Positions 19,338 through 28,394 are shown, numbered from the stretch's first letter. The stretch is 64,000 nucleotides of DNA from Vibrio sp. SNU_ST1 (GCF_030563405.1 NZ_CP130748.1:1860001-1924000), one strand, 5' to 3'. Notes: generated from the sequence alone by a model not told the origin. A program made the numbers and translations.

Positions 19338-19349
19338 GAGGTAATCGCA

Positions 19350-20711
19350 ATGATTAGTGTATTTGATATCTATAAAATCGGTGTTGGTCCATCGAGCTCA
19401 CATACGGTTGGACCAATGAAAGCGGGTAAAGAGTTTATTGATGACCTACGTTCAATGGGAAAATTGCGCGACATCACTAAAATCACCGTGGACGTATATG
19501 GATCATTATCACTGACAGGGAAAGGTCACCACACAGATATCGCAATCATCATGGGTCTTGCTGGCAATACTCCTGAGCGTGTTGATATCGATTCTATTGC
19601 CGGCTTCATTGCTCGCGTAGAAGAAACTGAGCGCCTTCCTGTTGGCATGCACTGTCATACAGTATCGTTCCCACGCGATGGCGGTATGAACTTCCATACT
19701 TCGAACCTTTCATTACATGAAAATGGCATGAGCATTCATGCTTGGATTGATGACGAAGTAGCATACTCAAAAACGTACTACTCAATTGGTGGCGGTTTTA
19801 TTGTTGACGAAGAGAACTTCGGCAAAGAAGAAGAAAACCCAATTAAAGCACCTTACGAATTCACAACAGCTGAAGAGCTAGTTAATCAGTGTAAAGAAAG
19901 TGGTCTTTCTATCAGTACGCTGGTTATGCAAAACCAAGCGGCTTTCCATTCAGACGAAGAGTCTCGTACTTACTTCGCTAACATCTGGAAAACGATGCGT
20001 GAGTGCATGGATCGCGGTATGAATACTGAAGGTATCCTGCCTGGTCCACTGCGTGTACCTCGTCGTGCAGCAGCACTTCGCCAACAACTGATCACTTCAG
20101 AAAAAACAACTAATGATCCAATGACGGTTGTTGACTGGGTGAACATGTTTGCTTTCGCAGTAAACGAAGAAAACGCAGCTGGCGGTCGTGTAGTAACGGC
20201 ACCAACAAACGGCGCATGTGGCATCATCCCTGCTGTATTGGCTTACTACGATAAGTTCATCCAAACGGTAACAGAGAAAGACTACATCCGTTACTTCGCA
20301 GCTTCTGGCGCGATCGGTGGTCTTTACAAGCGTAACGCTTCTATCTCTGGCGCTGAAGTTGGCTGTCAAGGTGAAGTTGGTGTGGCGTGTTCTATGGCTG
20401 CTGCTGGCCTTGCTGAGCTTATGGGTGGTAGCCCTGAGCAAGTATGTATGGCTGCAGAAATCGGCATGGAGCACAACCTAGGTCTAACGTGTGACCCAGT
20501 TGCTGGCCAAGTACAAGTACCATGTATCGAGCGTAACGGCATTGCTGCAGTTAAAGCAATCAACTCGACTCGTATGGCACTTCGTCGCTCTTCGGCTCCG
20601 ACTGTTTCTCTAGATAAAGTTATCGAAACAATGCTAGAAACAGGTAAAGACATGAACGCTAAATACCGTGAGACGTCTCAAGGTGGTTTGGCTGTTAAGG
20701 TTGTTTGCTAG
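19350..20711 (+). CDS. sdaA: L-serine ammonia-lyase, iron-sulfur
   Basis: It deaminates L-serine to pyruvate and ammonia. The 453 residues show the single-chain layout: beta domain (FDIYKIGVGPSSSHTVGPM at the N terminus) and alpha domain with cysteines for a [4Fe-4S] cluster in NGACGIIPA, GCQGEVGVACSM and LGLTCDPVAG. I start at the ATG preceded by GAGG; ten upstream in-frame codons lie within the terminator hairpin and are not likely coding. Together with SdaC it imports and burns serine as a carbon source. Confidence 0.95.
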   Translation: MISVFDIYKIGVGPSSSHTVGPMKAGKEFIDDLRSMGKLRDITKITVDVYGSLSLTGKGHHTDIAIIMGLAGNTPERVDIDSIAGFIARVEETERLPVGMHCHTVSFPRDGGMNFHTSNLSLHENGMSIHAWIDDEVAYSKTYYSIGGGFIVDEENFGKEEENPIKAPYEFTTAEELVNQCKESGLSISTLVMQNQAAFHSDEESRTYFANIWKTMRECMDRGMNTEGILPGPLRVPRRAAALRQQLITSEKTTNDPMTVVDWVNMFAFAVNEENAAGGRVVTAPTNGACGIIPAVLAYYDKFIQTVTEKDYIRYFAASGAIGGLYKRNASISGAEVGCQGEVGVACSMAAAGLAELMGGSPEQVCMAAEIGMEHNLGLTCDPVAGQVQVPCIERNGIAAVKAINSTRMALRRSSAPTVSLDKVIETMLETGKDMNAKYRETSQGGLAVKVVC

Positions 20712-20770
20712 TCTGTATTCGTTAACAAGCCAACACTTAACTCAGTCTGCTTGATAACGAGCAGATAATA

Positions 20771-20798
20771 AAAAGGAACGCCAATGCGTTCCTTTTTT
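20771..20798. terminator. Terminator after sdaA, also serving the converging permease
   Basis: An 11-bp stem (AAAAGGAACGC with GCGTTCCTTTT) and 4-base loop have T runs on the plus strand and on the minus strand. It sits between two converging genes. Confidence 0.9.
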
Positions 20799-20846
20799 GT
20801 ATCTGGAATTTGGCTAGCTATTTACTCAGCCCACCAAGTAGCCATG

Positions 20847-22001
20847 TTAAATCACTTGTGAGATAAGCAGAAAACAACCAAACAGCAGCGAGAACAACAT
20901 CATTGGTCGGCCACCTTCAGCACTGTATCTGTCTTCCGCTACTTTCATAAAGCGCTGTTTATGAACCATCACTAGAGGAACAAACACAGCCAAGAACACT
21001 AAAATGATACCTGCGTAGTTCAGCACTTGCAGGAACTTGTCTGCTGCGAGCAATGAACCCGCTAACGGTAAGATGAAGCTAATACAGTACGTTACCGCTG
21101 TGTTTTGGTTGAACATGTCTCTATTCTGGTTGAACAGCGCCATCGCCACACCAAAGAAAGAGGTCAACAACGCCAAGCCAGTGAAGGTAGAAAGAATATT
21201 ACCTACCCAAGGAGACTGTGCCTCAAACGCCGCCATCAAATCAGAGACATTCTTAAAGCTTCTGAATTGCTCTTCACTCAAGTTACCCACTACCGCAAAC
21301 AACCAACACAAGTAACACACTAATGGGATCAGAGAACCGACGATCACCATGTTACGCAGTTGCTTGTCTGTTGCTTCGTGGTTGTAAGAAACCAAGGTTG
21401 GAATCACAACCATAAAGCCAAAACTGGTAAACAGGATTGCACTGGTTTTGATTAGATCAACGTGATCATGGCTGGTCACCTGCAACAGGTTATCTTGAGT
21501 CATATTTGGCGCTAAGAAGGCCATGGTGACAAACAAGCTGGCTAGCATCACGAAGAACAGCGCTCGGTTGAGCTTATCAATCACACCAGTGCCACTTGCG
21601 ACTACAGCGCCAGCAAGCAAGGTAAACACAATTTGGCTCGTAGTAGCAGTGATTTCAACGCCAAAGTTAGACAGCAACTTACTCAGTAAATCACCCGCGC
21701 CCAGAATGTAAGCCATCAATAGGCAAATCAATAACGCATACAGCAAACCATTGGTAAGCAGCTGGCCTTGTTTACCCAGAGTTTTTCGAGCAATAGAGTT
21801 CAACCCTAGACCGCCACCGGCTTTGATGGTCGCTTCTAGAAGTAATAGTGCTGCGTAAGTGGTACCGAAACAGATCAGAACCATCAGCAGTGTGCCGTAA
21901 AGCAATCCAAATTGAGCTAATACCATTGGGATCGCAAGCATACCAGCACCGAGAGCGGTACCAGCGATAATTAGGGAGCTACCCATCATTTTAATATTCA
22001 T
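20847..22001 (-). CDS. tyrP: Aromatic amino acid permease, HAAAP family (TyrP/Mtr type)
   Basis: This inner-membrane permease of 384 residues has about eleven helices. The first helix reads IAGTALGAGMLAIPMVLAQFG, typical of Mtr, TnaB and TyrP. The motif GFMVVIPTLVSYN near 195 is also characteristic. The choice between tyrosine and tryptophan cannot be made from sequence alone, so the symbol is provisional. It is monocistronic. About 70 bp upstream ends a same-strand reading frame very rich in Phe and Tyr, possibly a regulatory leader. I found no good TyrR box in front of it. Confidence 0.88.
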   Translation of the reverse strand: MNIKMMGSSLIIAGTALGAGMLAIPMVLAQFGLLYGTLLMVLICFGTTYAALLLLEATIKAGGGLGLNSIARKTLGKQGQLLTNGLLYALLICLLMAYILGAGDLLSKLLSNFGVEITATTSQIVFTLLAGAVVASGTGVIDKLNRALFFVMLASLFVTMAFLAPNMTQDNLLQVTSHDHVDLIKTSAILFTSFGFMVVIPTLVSYNHEATDKQLRNMVIVGSLIPLVCYLCWLFAVVGNLSEEQFRSFKNVSDLMAAFEAQSPWVGNILSTFTGLALLTSFFGVAMALFNQNRDMFNQNTAVTYCISFILPLAGSLLAADKFLQVLNYAGIILVFLAVFVPLVMVHKQRFMKVAEDRYSAEGGRPMMLFSLLFGCFLLISQVI

Positions 22002-22070
22002 TATTTTTAACTTATTTGTTTAGTTTTTATAGGTGTGAGTCTTCGTACATCAAGCGGATGACAAAGGAGT

Positions 22071-22268
22071 TCAGATAGAAATAAAGTTATAAAACGAATA
22101 ACAATAGGAGCGATAAGCAGTAAAGAAGCGTGCAGAGACGTTGTCGAACAGGGCGTTCAAAGGAGAGCTTGTCTTAAAAGAGGTAAAACGAGAAGCGTGA
22201 GTCAGCGTTAACTGATGTGGTGAACCTTCCGTAGGTTCAATAATCGGCGATGTAATCTTGAATTTCAT
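22071..22268 (-). CDS. Possible Phe/Tyr-rich leader peptide upstream of the permease
   Basis: An open frame of 65 codons from ATG (73 from an in-frame GTG at 22292) ends 69 bp before the permease start. Its last 18 residues, FFTAYRSYCYSFYNFISI, hold eight Phe or Tyr. The first part is ordinary. Only a weak TTGGAC precedes the ATG, and I see no classical terminator hairpin between it and the permease. A translated leader that stalls on aromatic starvation or excess is an attractive guess because the next gene moves aromatic amino acids. It may equally be a chance frame. Confidence 0.35.
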   Translation of the reverse strand: MKFKITSPIIEPTEGSPHQLTLTHASRFTSFKTSSPLNALFDNVSARFFTAYRSYCYSFYNFISI

Positions 22269-22331
22269 GTATGTGTCCAATAATTGAGTCACATTCCATA
22301 GTATTTGAAGCAGCGTATCCGTTGCTGCCCT

Positions 22332-22356
22332 ACCTCTATCATAGAGGTCTTTTTAT
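22332..22356 (+). terminator. Small hairpin with T tail, plus strand
   Basis: ACCTCTA and TAGAGGT pair over a 3-base loop, followed by CTTTTTAT. No plus-strand gene leads into it. On the minus strand the same bases include TATGAT, a possible -10 box for the permease leader transcript. Confidence 0.3.
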
Positions 22357-22555
22357 CTTATCGAATGAGCCTCGAAACACAACGCTATAACCACAATTTT
22401 TGCTATTAAATTGAACAAAATAGCCATTTGGATACAAATCAACCACCAAACCGCGTAAAGTAATAATCATTATTAATAAAAATCGACACTATAAACACCC
22501 CACCCCATTAACAAAAAAGCTTGTATAAAGAACACCCAAACATATATGACAGCCA

Positions 22556-22583
22556 CAAAAAAGGCGCTCTTGTAAGCGCCTTT
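22556..22583 (-). terminator. Terminator of the queD transcript
   Basis: A 9-bp stem (AAAGGCGCT with AGCGCCTTT) and 6-base loop are followed on the minus strand by a T run. It lies 143 bases beyond the queD stop, after the tandem repeat. Confidence 0.85.
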
Positions 22584-22592
22584 CGTTCAATT

Positions 22593-22727
22593 ATTGCCTT
22601 TAAGGCTATAACCTTGAAAGCTATAGTATTGAAGACTGTTGCCTTGATAGCTGTAACTTTGATAACTGTATCCTTGAAATCTACAGCATCGAAGACTTTA
22701 GCATCACAAACTACAGCATTGAACCTT
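22593..22727. repeat. Nine imperfect 15-bp tandem repeats at the 3' end of queD
   Basis: Nine consecutive units of exactly 15 bp follow a pattern near RTAGCCTTGAAARCT, with almost every unit ending in CT. Examples are ATAACCTTGAAAGCT, GTTGCCTTGATAGCT and ACAGCATCGAAGACT. The block starts at the queD stop codon (overlap of two bases) and ends just before the queD terminator, so it forms the 3' untranslated region. There are no spacers, so it is not a CRISPR array. Because the period is 15, both strands stay open in one frame with a 5-residue repeat, but no start site is visible. Confidence 0.9.
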
Positions 22728-23088
22728 ATTCACCGCGGTAGATACAACCCGCTGTGCATGTTTCTTTAATCTCAACCTTGCTCAAAAGTGGCAAGCTTGG
22801 TTTTAGTTCATTCCAGATCCATTTAGCCAATACTTCACTTGTCGGGTTTTCTAAACCTTCAATGTCGTTTAAGTAGTAGTGGTCTAAACGGTCGTAAATT
22901 GGTTTGAATACAGCTTTAATTTCAGAAAAGTCGATTACCCAACCAGTATGCGGATCAACTTCGCCTTCTACGTACAAACGAACAAGAAAAGAGTGGCCAT
23001 GCAAACGACCACACTTATGCCCTTCTGGCACGTGTGGAAGATGGTGGGCTGCTTCAAACATAAACTCTTTGTATAACTCAGTTCTCAT
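22726..23088 (-). CDS. queD: 6-carboxytetrahydropterin synthase QueD
   Basis: It acts in queuosine synthesis, turning 7,8-dihydroneopterin triphosphate into 6-carboxy-5,6,7,8-tetrahydropterin. The 120 residues match the family (121 in E. coli). Zinc ligands H16, H30 and H32 ([14 protein letters not shown]), catalytic C26 and the DH pair in YDRLDHYYL are visible, with the closing [13 protein letters not shown] see no preQ1 riboswitch upstream. The reading frame is intact, and the repeat block begins at its stop codon. Confidence 0.96.
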   Translation of the reverse strand: MRTELYKEFMFEAAHHLPHVPEGHKCGRLHGHSFLVRLYVEGEVDPHTGWVIDFSEIKAVFKPIYDRLDHYYLNDIEGLENPTSEVLAKWIWNELKPSLPLLSKVEIKETCTAGCIYRGE

Positions 23089-23414
23089 TGTGTTTCTCAG
23101 GCTAAAAAAATGACACGCAATATTACGTAAAACCAGTTCACACTACAAGTTCTATCACCACTGTACGGCCTTATTAGCTGCAAGGGGAAGCTTGTTGCTA
23201 GCCACTCACTTGAGTCACAATAAAACACATATCAAGACGGCTTAAAACTCATCATACGCTTAACCTTCTCGCCTCATGTGAAACAAACCCGCTACATCAC
23301 AGAAACATAACCACAACCGGAGTGTGGTCACACAATTTGTTATACCCCATAGGTGGTAGTATCTCTTACAAGTAAAGTATGCATGTCATTATAATCAATA
23401 AAAACAAACATCTT
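23089..23414. other. 326-bp divergent intergenic region, queD / chemoreceptor
   Basis: No gene or RNA motif is recognised. A short perfect dyad, GTGTG-GT-CACAC, lies near 23324. It must hold the divergent promoters for queD and the chemoreceptor. Confidence 0.35.
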
Positions 23415-25040
23415 ATGCGCTCAACAATCACATTTAAAATCCTAGTCGCCCTCGCTATTGTTTTCACTTTCTTACTTGCAATATCGACCTACTTTCAATA
23501 TTCACAGCAAAAACAACTTGTTAACTCCGTACTAAGCGAACAACTGCACGACAAAGCAAGTAACTACTTCGATAGCCTCAATATGATGATGCTGACTGGC
23601 ACCATGGCGCAAAAAGAAACCCTGCGTCAGAAAGCACTTGCTCAAGAAGGCATTGAAGACGTTCGTGTTCTGCGCGCCGACGCTGTGAGCAAGTTATACG
23701 GCCCCGGTAATGACAACCAAACGCCTGTTGATGATATTGATAAACGAGCGCTAGCGGGTGAAACAGTCATCGAACCCTTTTCTGCCGATTGGGGTAAAGG
23801 CTTGGTTATTGCTTTGCCAATGAAGTCGAGTGAAGATTACCGAGGTACCAATTGTGTGGCCTGTCATATGGCGCCAGAAGGTGAAGTATTAGGCGCGATT
23901 CGCCTTGAATATAACCTGAGCCATGTCAATTCACTGATCAACTCTCAAACCATGGCCGCTATTGGTATTATGGCGGTAATCTCCTTTGCCGGATTCGTTC
24001 TGACAATGGGATTAATTCGTAAGATTATCGTACGCCCGCTTCAACAGACTTCTCGCTTTATGACCCAAGTCAGCAGCGATAAAAACCTATCCACTCGACT
24101 GCCCGAACAAAGCAAGGATGAGATTGGCACGCTGGCTAACTCCATCAACTCATTCATGGGAACCGTTTCTAACAGCCTAGAAAAGGTACAAGATACTTCG
24201 CACAAACTGAATGCGTCAGCCAACCAACTGACTAGCGTTGCACAAATTACCGAGCAAGCCGCCAGCGATCAACAAAACGAAACCGCAGAAGTGCAAAACA
24301 ATGTCGAGGGAATTCAGGCACAACAGGTCAATGTAGAACAAGCCACTTTAACCGCTTCAGAACTCATCAATCACACCTCAGATGTAGCTTGTAAAAGTGC
24401 TAACCAAGCACATGATGCAAGTAGTGAGATAAAGAATCTGGTGAGCAGTATCGAAGAAGTGAAACACAAGATACAAACACTTAATGAGCAAACTGGGGAA
24501 GTCTCTTCAATATTGAGTGTGATTCGTGGCATTGCCGACCAAACCAACCTTCTAGCCTTGAATGCAGCGATTGAAGCGGCTCGAGCGGGAGAACAAGGTC
24601 GCGGCTTTGCCGTAGTTGCAGATGAAGTTCGTAATCTTGCATCACGAACGGCAGAGGCAACTGGCAGTATTGAGTCAATCATTCATCAGTTCCAACAAGG
24701 CAGTGAAGAATCGCTGAATTCTGCTGACCGAGTTTGCGAACAAGCACATCAAAGCTCAACAGATATCGACGCACTGTCCGTTGAAATGAACGGTGTCGTT
24801 GAAGAAATGAAACAAGTGTTGGCTCATGCACAAAATATTCAGCAACAAACGCAATCCACTACACATGCCACCCAAGATGTTCAACAGAAGGTCGAAACCA
24901 TCACGTCTCACGCCAATAACACATCGCAATCAGCGGCTGAGACTCGTGGAATCAGTCATGATTTAGAAGAACTATCTGTTCACCTTGAATCGCTGATTAA
25001 TCAATTCACTCTCCCCAACTCTGAAAACCCTAATAATTAG
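23415..25040 (+). CDS. Methyl-accepting chemotaxis protein with periplasmic c-type haem motif
   Basis: This is an inner-membrane chemoreceptor of 541 residues. Membrane helix 1 is about 8-26, the periplasmic sensor 30-175, helix 2 about 178-200, then HAMP and a cytoplasmic signalling domain with the hairpin tip core [20 protein letters not shown] and [13 protein letters not shown]. In the sensor the sequence NCVACHM gives a CxxCH site (C147, C150, H151), so a covalently bound haem c is likely, which would suit sensing of redox state or a small gas. It may be a DUF3365/Tll0287-like sensor (not tested). An in-frame ATG 36 bases earlier is an alternative start; neither has a clear ribosome binding site. 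Confidence 0.9.
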   Translation: MRSTITFKILVALAIVFTFLLAISTYFQYSQQKQLVNSVLSEQLHDKASNYFDSLNMMMLTGTMAQKETLRQKALAQEGIEDVRVLRADAVSKLYGPGNDNQTPVDDIDKRALAGETVIEPFSADWGKGLVIALPMKSSEDYRGTNCVACHMAPEGEVLGAIRLEYNLSHVNSLINSQTMAAIGIMAVISFAGFVLTMGLIRKIIVRPLQQTSRFMTQVSSDKNLSTRLPEQSKDEIGTLANSINSFMGTVSNSLEKVQDTSHKLNASANQLTSVAQITEQAASDQQNETAEVQNNVEGIQAQQVNVEQATLTASELINHTSDVACKSANQAHDASSEIKNLVSSIEEVKHKIQTLNEQTGEVSSILSVIRGIADQTNLLALNAAIEAARAGEQGRGFAVVADEVRNLASRTAEATGSIESIIHQFQQGSEESLNSADRVCEQAHQSSTDIDALSVEMNGVVEEMKQVLAHAQNIQQQTQSTTHATQDVQQKVETITSHANNTSQSAAETRGISHDLEELSVHLESLINQFTLPNSENPNN

Positions 25041-25171
25041 TATTCAATTGAAAGACCAATCTCAGCTTGATATGTAGAAAATAGAGTAAAAAATCAGCCC
25101 TTATTGGTTTTTCTCCTCGATAGACAAAATATTTCTTTCACCAAGTAAGAATAAAGGTTGAAGCTGTCGGT

Positions 25172-25282
25172 ATGACAGGTAATATGTTCAATCGATTTAA
25201 AAAGTTTATACAACTTAATGTTTCGGCTAATTATTGTGCAAATGTATGTTTATTTGCAGCAATGCCAGAGGCTTTGAGTTGA
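25172..25282 (+). CDS. Possible short leader frame upstream of asnS
   Basis: A 36-codon ATG frame ends 30 bp before asnS and contains five Asn (GN, FN, LN, AN, AN contexts). An Asn-rich leader before asparaginyl-tRNA synthetase is suggestive. However, the region is AT-rich, which inflates Asn codons. There is no strong ribosome binding site and no T-tailed hairpin. Confidence 0.2.
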   Translation: MTGNMFNRFKKFIQLNVSANYCANVCLFAAMPEALS

Positions 25283-25312
25283 ATTTGTCCCTCAATGGAG
25301 AATGAAATCAAC

Positions 25313-26713
25313 ATGACTTACGCGCCTGTAACAGACGTACTTGGCGGCAAGCTAGCGGTAGACAGTGAAGTAACTGTTCGCGGCTGGATCCGTTCACGTC
25401 GTGATTCCAAAGCTGGAATCTCTTTCCTTGCCATTTATGACGGCTCTTGTTTCGACCCGATTCAGGCCGTGGTTCCTAATAATCTTAATAATTACGAAGA
25501 CGAAGTATTAAAGCTAACAACTGGCTGCTCTGTTGAAGTAACAGGTAAGATTGTTGAGTCTCCTGCGAAAGGTCAAGACTTCGAACTAGCAGCAACTGAC
25601 GTTAAAGTTGTAGGCTGGGTTGAAGACGCGGACACTTATCCAATGGCTAAAACACGTCACTCTATCGAATACCTTCGTGAAGTTGCTCACCTACGTCCAC
25701 GTACAAACGTGATTGGCGCAGTAGCACGTGTACGTAACTGTCTATCTCAAGCGATTCACCGTTTCTACCACGAGCAAGGCTTCTTCTGGACTTCTGCTCC
25801 GCTTATTACTGCATCTGATGCAGAAGGCGCAGGTGAAATGTTCCGCGTTTCTACGCTAGACATGGAAAACCTACCACGCACTGAAAAAGGCGACGTAGAC
25901 TTCAACGAAGATTTCTTCGGTAAAGAGACGTTCCTAACAGTATCTGGCCAACTTAATGCTGAAGCTTACGCTTGTGCACTAAGCAAGGTTTACACGTTCG
26001 GTCCTACATTCCGTGCTGAAAACTCAAACACAAGCCGCCACCTAGCTGAATTCTGGATGGTTGAGCCTGAAGTTGCGTTTGCAGACCTTAACGATGTAGC
26101 AAAACTGGCTGAAGACATGCTTAAGTACGTTTTCGCTGCTGTTCTTGAAGAACGCCGCGATGACCTTGAGTTCTTCGCTTCTCGCATCGACAAGCAAGCA
26201 ATTACTCGTCTAGAGCAATTCGTTGATGCTGACTTCGCACAAGTTGACTACACTGACGCAATCCAAATCCTACTAGATTCTGGTAAGAAATTTGAATTCG
26301 ACGTTGAGTGGGGCATCGACATGTCTTCAGAGCATGAACGTTACCTAGCTGAAGAGCACTTCAAAGCACCTGTTATCGTTAAGAACTACCCGAAAGACAT
26401 CAAAGCTTTCTACATGCGCTTAAACGACGACGGCAAGACAGTTGCGGCAATGGACGTACTTGCACCAGGCATCGGTGAAATCATCGGTGGCGCACAACGT
26501 GAAGAGCGTCTAGATATCCTAGACGAGCGTATGATTGCTATGGGTATCGACCCTGAGCACATGAGCTGGTACCGCGACCTACGTAAATACGGCACAGTGC
26601 CACACGCTGGTTTCGGTCTTGGTTTCGAGCGTCTAGTATCTTACGTAACAGGTATGGGCAACGTTCGTGACGTGATTCCATTCCCACGTACACCACGCTC
26701 TGCAAACTTCTAA
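25313..26713 (+). CDS. asnS: Asparaginyl-tRNA synthetase
   Basis: This class IIb aminoacyl-tRNA synthetase of 466 residues charges tRNA-Asn. The N-terminal OB fold carries [12 protein letters not shown]. Motif 2 reads [21 protein letters not shown], typical of AsnRS. Motif 3 is [15 protein letters not shown] near the C terminus. I start at the ATG giving MTYAPVTD, the usual start; an in-frame ATG 18 bases upstream is less likely. Codon use is highly optimised, as expected for a translation gene. Confidence 0.97.
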   Translation: MTYAPVTDVLGGKLAVDSEVTVRGWIRSRRDSKAGISFLAIYDGSCFDPIQAVVPNNLNNYEDEVLKLTTGCSVEVTGKIVESPAKGQDFELAATDVKVVGWVEDADTYPMAKTRHSIEYLREVAHLRPRTNVIGAVARVRNCLSQAIHRFYHEQGFFWTSAPLITASDAEGAGEMFRVSTLDMENLPRTEKGDVDFNEDFFGKETFLTVSGQLNAEAYACALSKVYTFGPTFRAENSNTSRHLAEFWMVEPEVAFADLNDVAKLAEDMLKYVFAAVLEERRDDLEFFASRIDKQAITRLEQFVDADFAQVDYTDAIQILLDSGKKFEFDVEWGIDMSSEHERYLAEEHFKAPVIVKNYPKDIKAFYMRLNDDGKTVAAMDVLAPGIGEIIGGAQREERLDILDERMIAMGIDPEHMSWYRDLRKYGTVPHAGFGLGFERLVSYVTGMGNVRDVIPFPRTPRSANF

Positions 26714-26750
26714 TTCGAGCCTAAATCGAATTTAAAAGTTAAGAACAAAT

Positions 26751-26781
26751 AAAAACCTCCGCACTTGCGGAGGTTTTTTTT
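26751..26781 (+). terminator. Terminator of asnS
   Basis: A 12-bp stem (AAAAACCTCCGC with GCGGAGGTTTTT), 4-base loop and long T run lie 37 bases past the asnS stop. Confidence 0.95.
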
Positions 26782-26811
26782 ATTCTCTTACATTATTCTC
26801 ATTCTCGACTT

Positions 26812-26822
26812 CCCCCCCCCCC
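26812..26822. repeat. Homopolymeric C tract of 11 bases
   Basis: Eleven consecutive C lie between the asnS terminator and the following lipoprotein gene, about 195 bp before its start. Such tracts slip during replication and could change promoter spacing, if a promoter spans it. Confidence 0.8.
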
Positions 26823-26938
26823 TTCTTTCCCACAAACTCACCTGCCCATTTTGCTTAACTAACTGCCACTCACCACCCTAAAATAGCGTTACAAATCAAA
26901 TTTTAATCTCTGTAATTTAATGTAATGGACGTCTGACA

Positions 26939-26970
26939 AAGGTATACAGTATTCACCTACTGTATACCTT
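26939..26970. promoter_or_regulatory. 13-bp perfect inverted repeat before a lipoprotein gene
   Basis: AAGGTATACAGTA and TACTGTATACCTT pair perfectly around a 6-base spacer, ending 47 bp before the start codon. There is no T run, so it may be an operator or a hairpin in the 5' leader. It is not a LexA box: the CTGT and ACAG halves are in the wrong order. Confidence 0.5.
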
Positions 26971-27017
26971 AAACTTTGTTCCACTGATTTTTGAATATAC
27001 ATTTTTAGGGAACACCT

Positions 27018-28394
27018 ATGAAAAAGACCATCTTATCTGCGGCTCTACTCATCACATTAGCCGGCTGTGGCGGAGGAGGCTCGTCGACTTCCGCTAAGAA
27101 ACCAACAATTAAGCCCACACAAAAGCCAGTGGTCTTTACATCCAAATGTTCACAAGCCTTGAATGGAGATACAGCATTAACATTCAAGGTTAAAGGGACA
27201 ACAGCAAGCTTAAATGGTACGGCGTGTAGTGGGAGCCCGAAAGCATTTGACGACATGATGAAAGCTCACCCAAAGACAAAAATGCTGAACTTCATCGATA
27301 TGAGTGGCTCTATGAATGATGACGCCAACATCCAACTCGCGTACAAGGTCAGAGCAAAAAAGTTAGACACGTACATTAGCTCAATTGGACATGTCGCTTC
27401 GGGTGGTACTGACCTTTTCGCTGCGGGTGTGAAAAGAACCATTGAACCTGGTGCCCGATTAGGCGTTCACTCATGGGCACAAGGGGCTTTACAAGGGGCT
27501 TCACTGCCTGTCGGCCATAGCCAGCATAAACCCTACATTGATTATTATAAAAAGATGGGATTACCAGATCCAAGCGGTTTCTATTGGTTTACACTAAAAG
27601 CAGCACCCGCTAACGGTATGCATTATATGACCCAAGCTGAAGTATCTAAATATGGTTTAGCAACGGTAACAACGAGCTATGTAAAAGATCTTAGAGCAAA
27701 TTACATTCCTCAAAACAGTTTACTGAACAATGACCTATTAGACGTTATTAGTGACTCTTTGAAAGCTGTGTCGGTTGAAAATAATGTCAGACGAAACGTC
27801 TACGTACTCGACCATGTATCTTCTCTGTTGTTCAAACAATTTAATGTATCAAATAGAGACGAGTTAATTACTTACATAAAGCTCAATGGAACATTAGACG
27901 CTGCTGCTAAAACATACGCATTTGCGGCTACGTCGAATAAACCTACAACTGTTTACTACTCAAATACAGATAAAGTACAGGCTTCATACAGCTCTAGTAG
28001 TAAGTACAGTATCCCAGCGAAACCTCTGATAGAAACGGGTTTAGGGTTAGACAATTACGGTATCGAAAATCCACGTACAAGCGTTATCGTCACGCTGAAT
28101 AAAAATTCTATTAAAGTGGATTTGGGTTCCGAAGATTTTTCTTTATTCAAAGATCCTTCAATAAATAAAACTGCCCGCTGTGCTCTGGCCGACATGTTCC
28201 AACAATCAGGAAATCTTGTAACAGTTTCTGACTGCGTAGAAAGCCGCCTTCAAGGTGATGTAGTTCAATTTGTAAATTATAAACGTACGTCAAAGGCCCC
28301 ACTGGTTGGTGGCGCAAGTTCAATAACCGACGCTATTACCAAAACCTCTAACTTTGAATTCAATGCTAAGCAAAGTACGCTAATCGCTAAGTAG
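27018..28394 (+). CDS. Lipoprotein with ClpP/COG3904-like periplasmic domain, 458 aa
   Basis: A lipoprotein signal peptide ends in LAGC with the lipidated C17, followed by a Gly/Ser linker. Residues about 80-215 resemble predicted periplasmic ClpP/crotonase-fold proteins (COG3904 type). HVASGGTDLFAAGVKR contains a possible Ser128, and GARLGVHSWAQG at 145-156 contains H151, with ANGMHYMT further on. The C-terminal half (about 250-458) is not recognised and has two cysteines near its end (CALADMF, SDCVE). A serine-hydrolase function is inferred, not shown. AGGG eight bases before the ATG supports the start. It converges on a secreted protease gene. Confidence 0.7.
   Translation: MKKTILSAALLITLAGCGGGGSSTSAKKPTIKPTQKPVVFTSKCSQALNGDTALTFKVKGTTASLNGTACSGSPKAFDDMMKAHPKTKMLNFIDMSGSMNDDANIQLAYKVRAKKLDTYISSIGHVASGGTDLFAAGVKRTIEPGARLGVHSWAQGALQGASLPVGHSQHKPYIDYYKKMGLPDPSGFYWFTLKAAPANGMHYMTQAEVSKYGLATVTTSYVKDLRANYIPQNSLLNNDLLDVISDSLKAVSVENNVRRNVYVLDHVSSLLFKQFNVSNRDELITYIKLNGTLDAAAKTYAFAATSNKPTTVYYSNTDKVQASYSSSSKYSIPAKPLIETGLGLDNYGIENPRTSVIVTLNKNSIKVDLGSEDFSLFKDPSINKTARCALADMFQQSGNLVTVSDCVESRLQGDVVQFVNYKRTSKAPLVGGASSITDAITKTSNFEFNAKQSTLIAK

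Noticed and set aside
22593..22727. Possible CRISPR array
   Set aside because: Units are contiguous without spacers, and no cas genes are in the window.
22521..22769. Plus-strand 82-codon frame with a 5-residue repeat
   Set aside because: It runs across the 15-bp repeat block and the queD terminator, has no ribosome binding site and overlaps the queD end. Its openness follows from the repeat period being a multiple of three.
23089..23200. preQ1 riboswitch upstream of queD
   Set aside because: No preQ1-I or preQ1-II core could be seen in the leader; queD is often unregulated by preQ1 in vibrios.
26939..26970. Possible LexA/SOS box
   Set aside because: The dyad has ACAG before CTGT with ten bases between, the reverse of CTGT-N8-ACAG.
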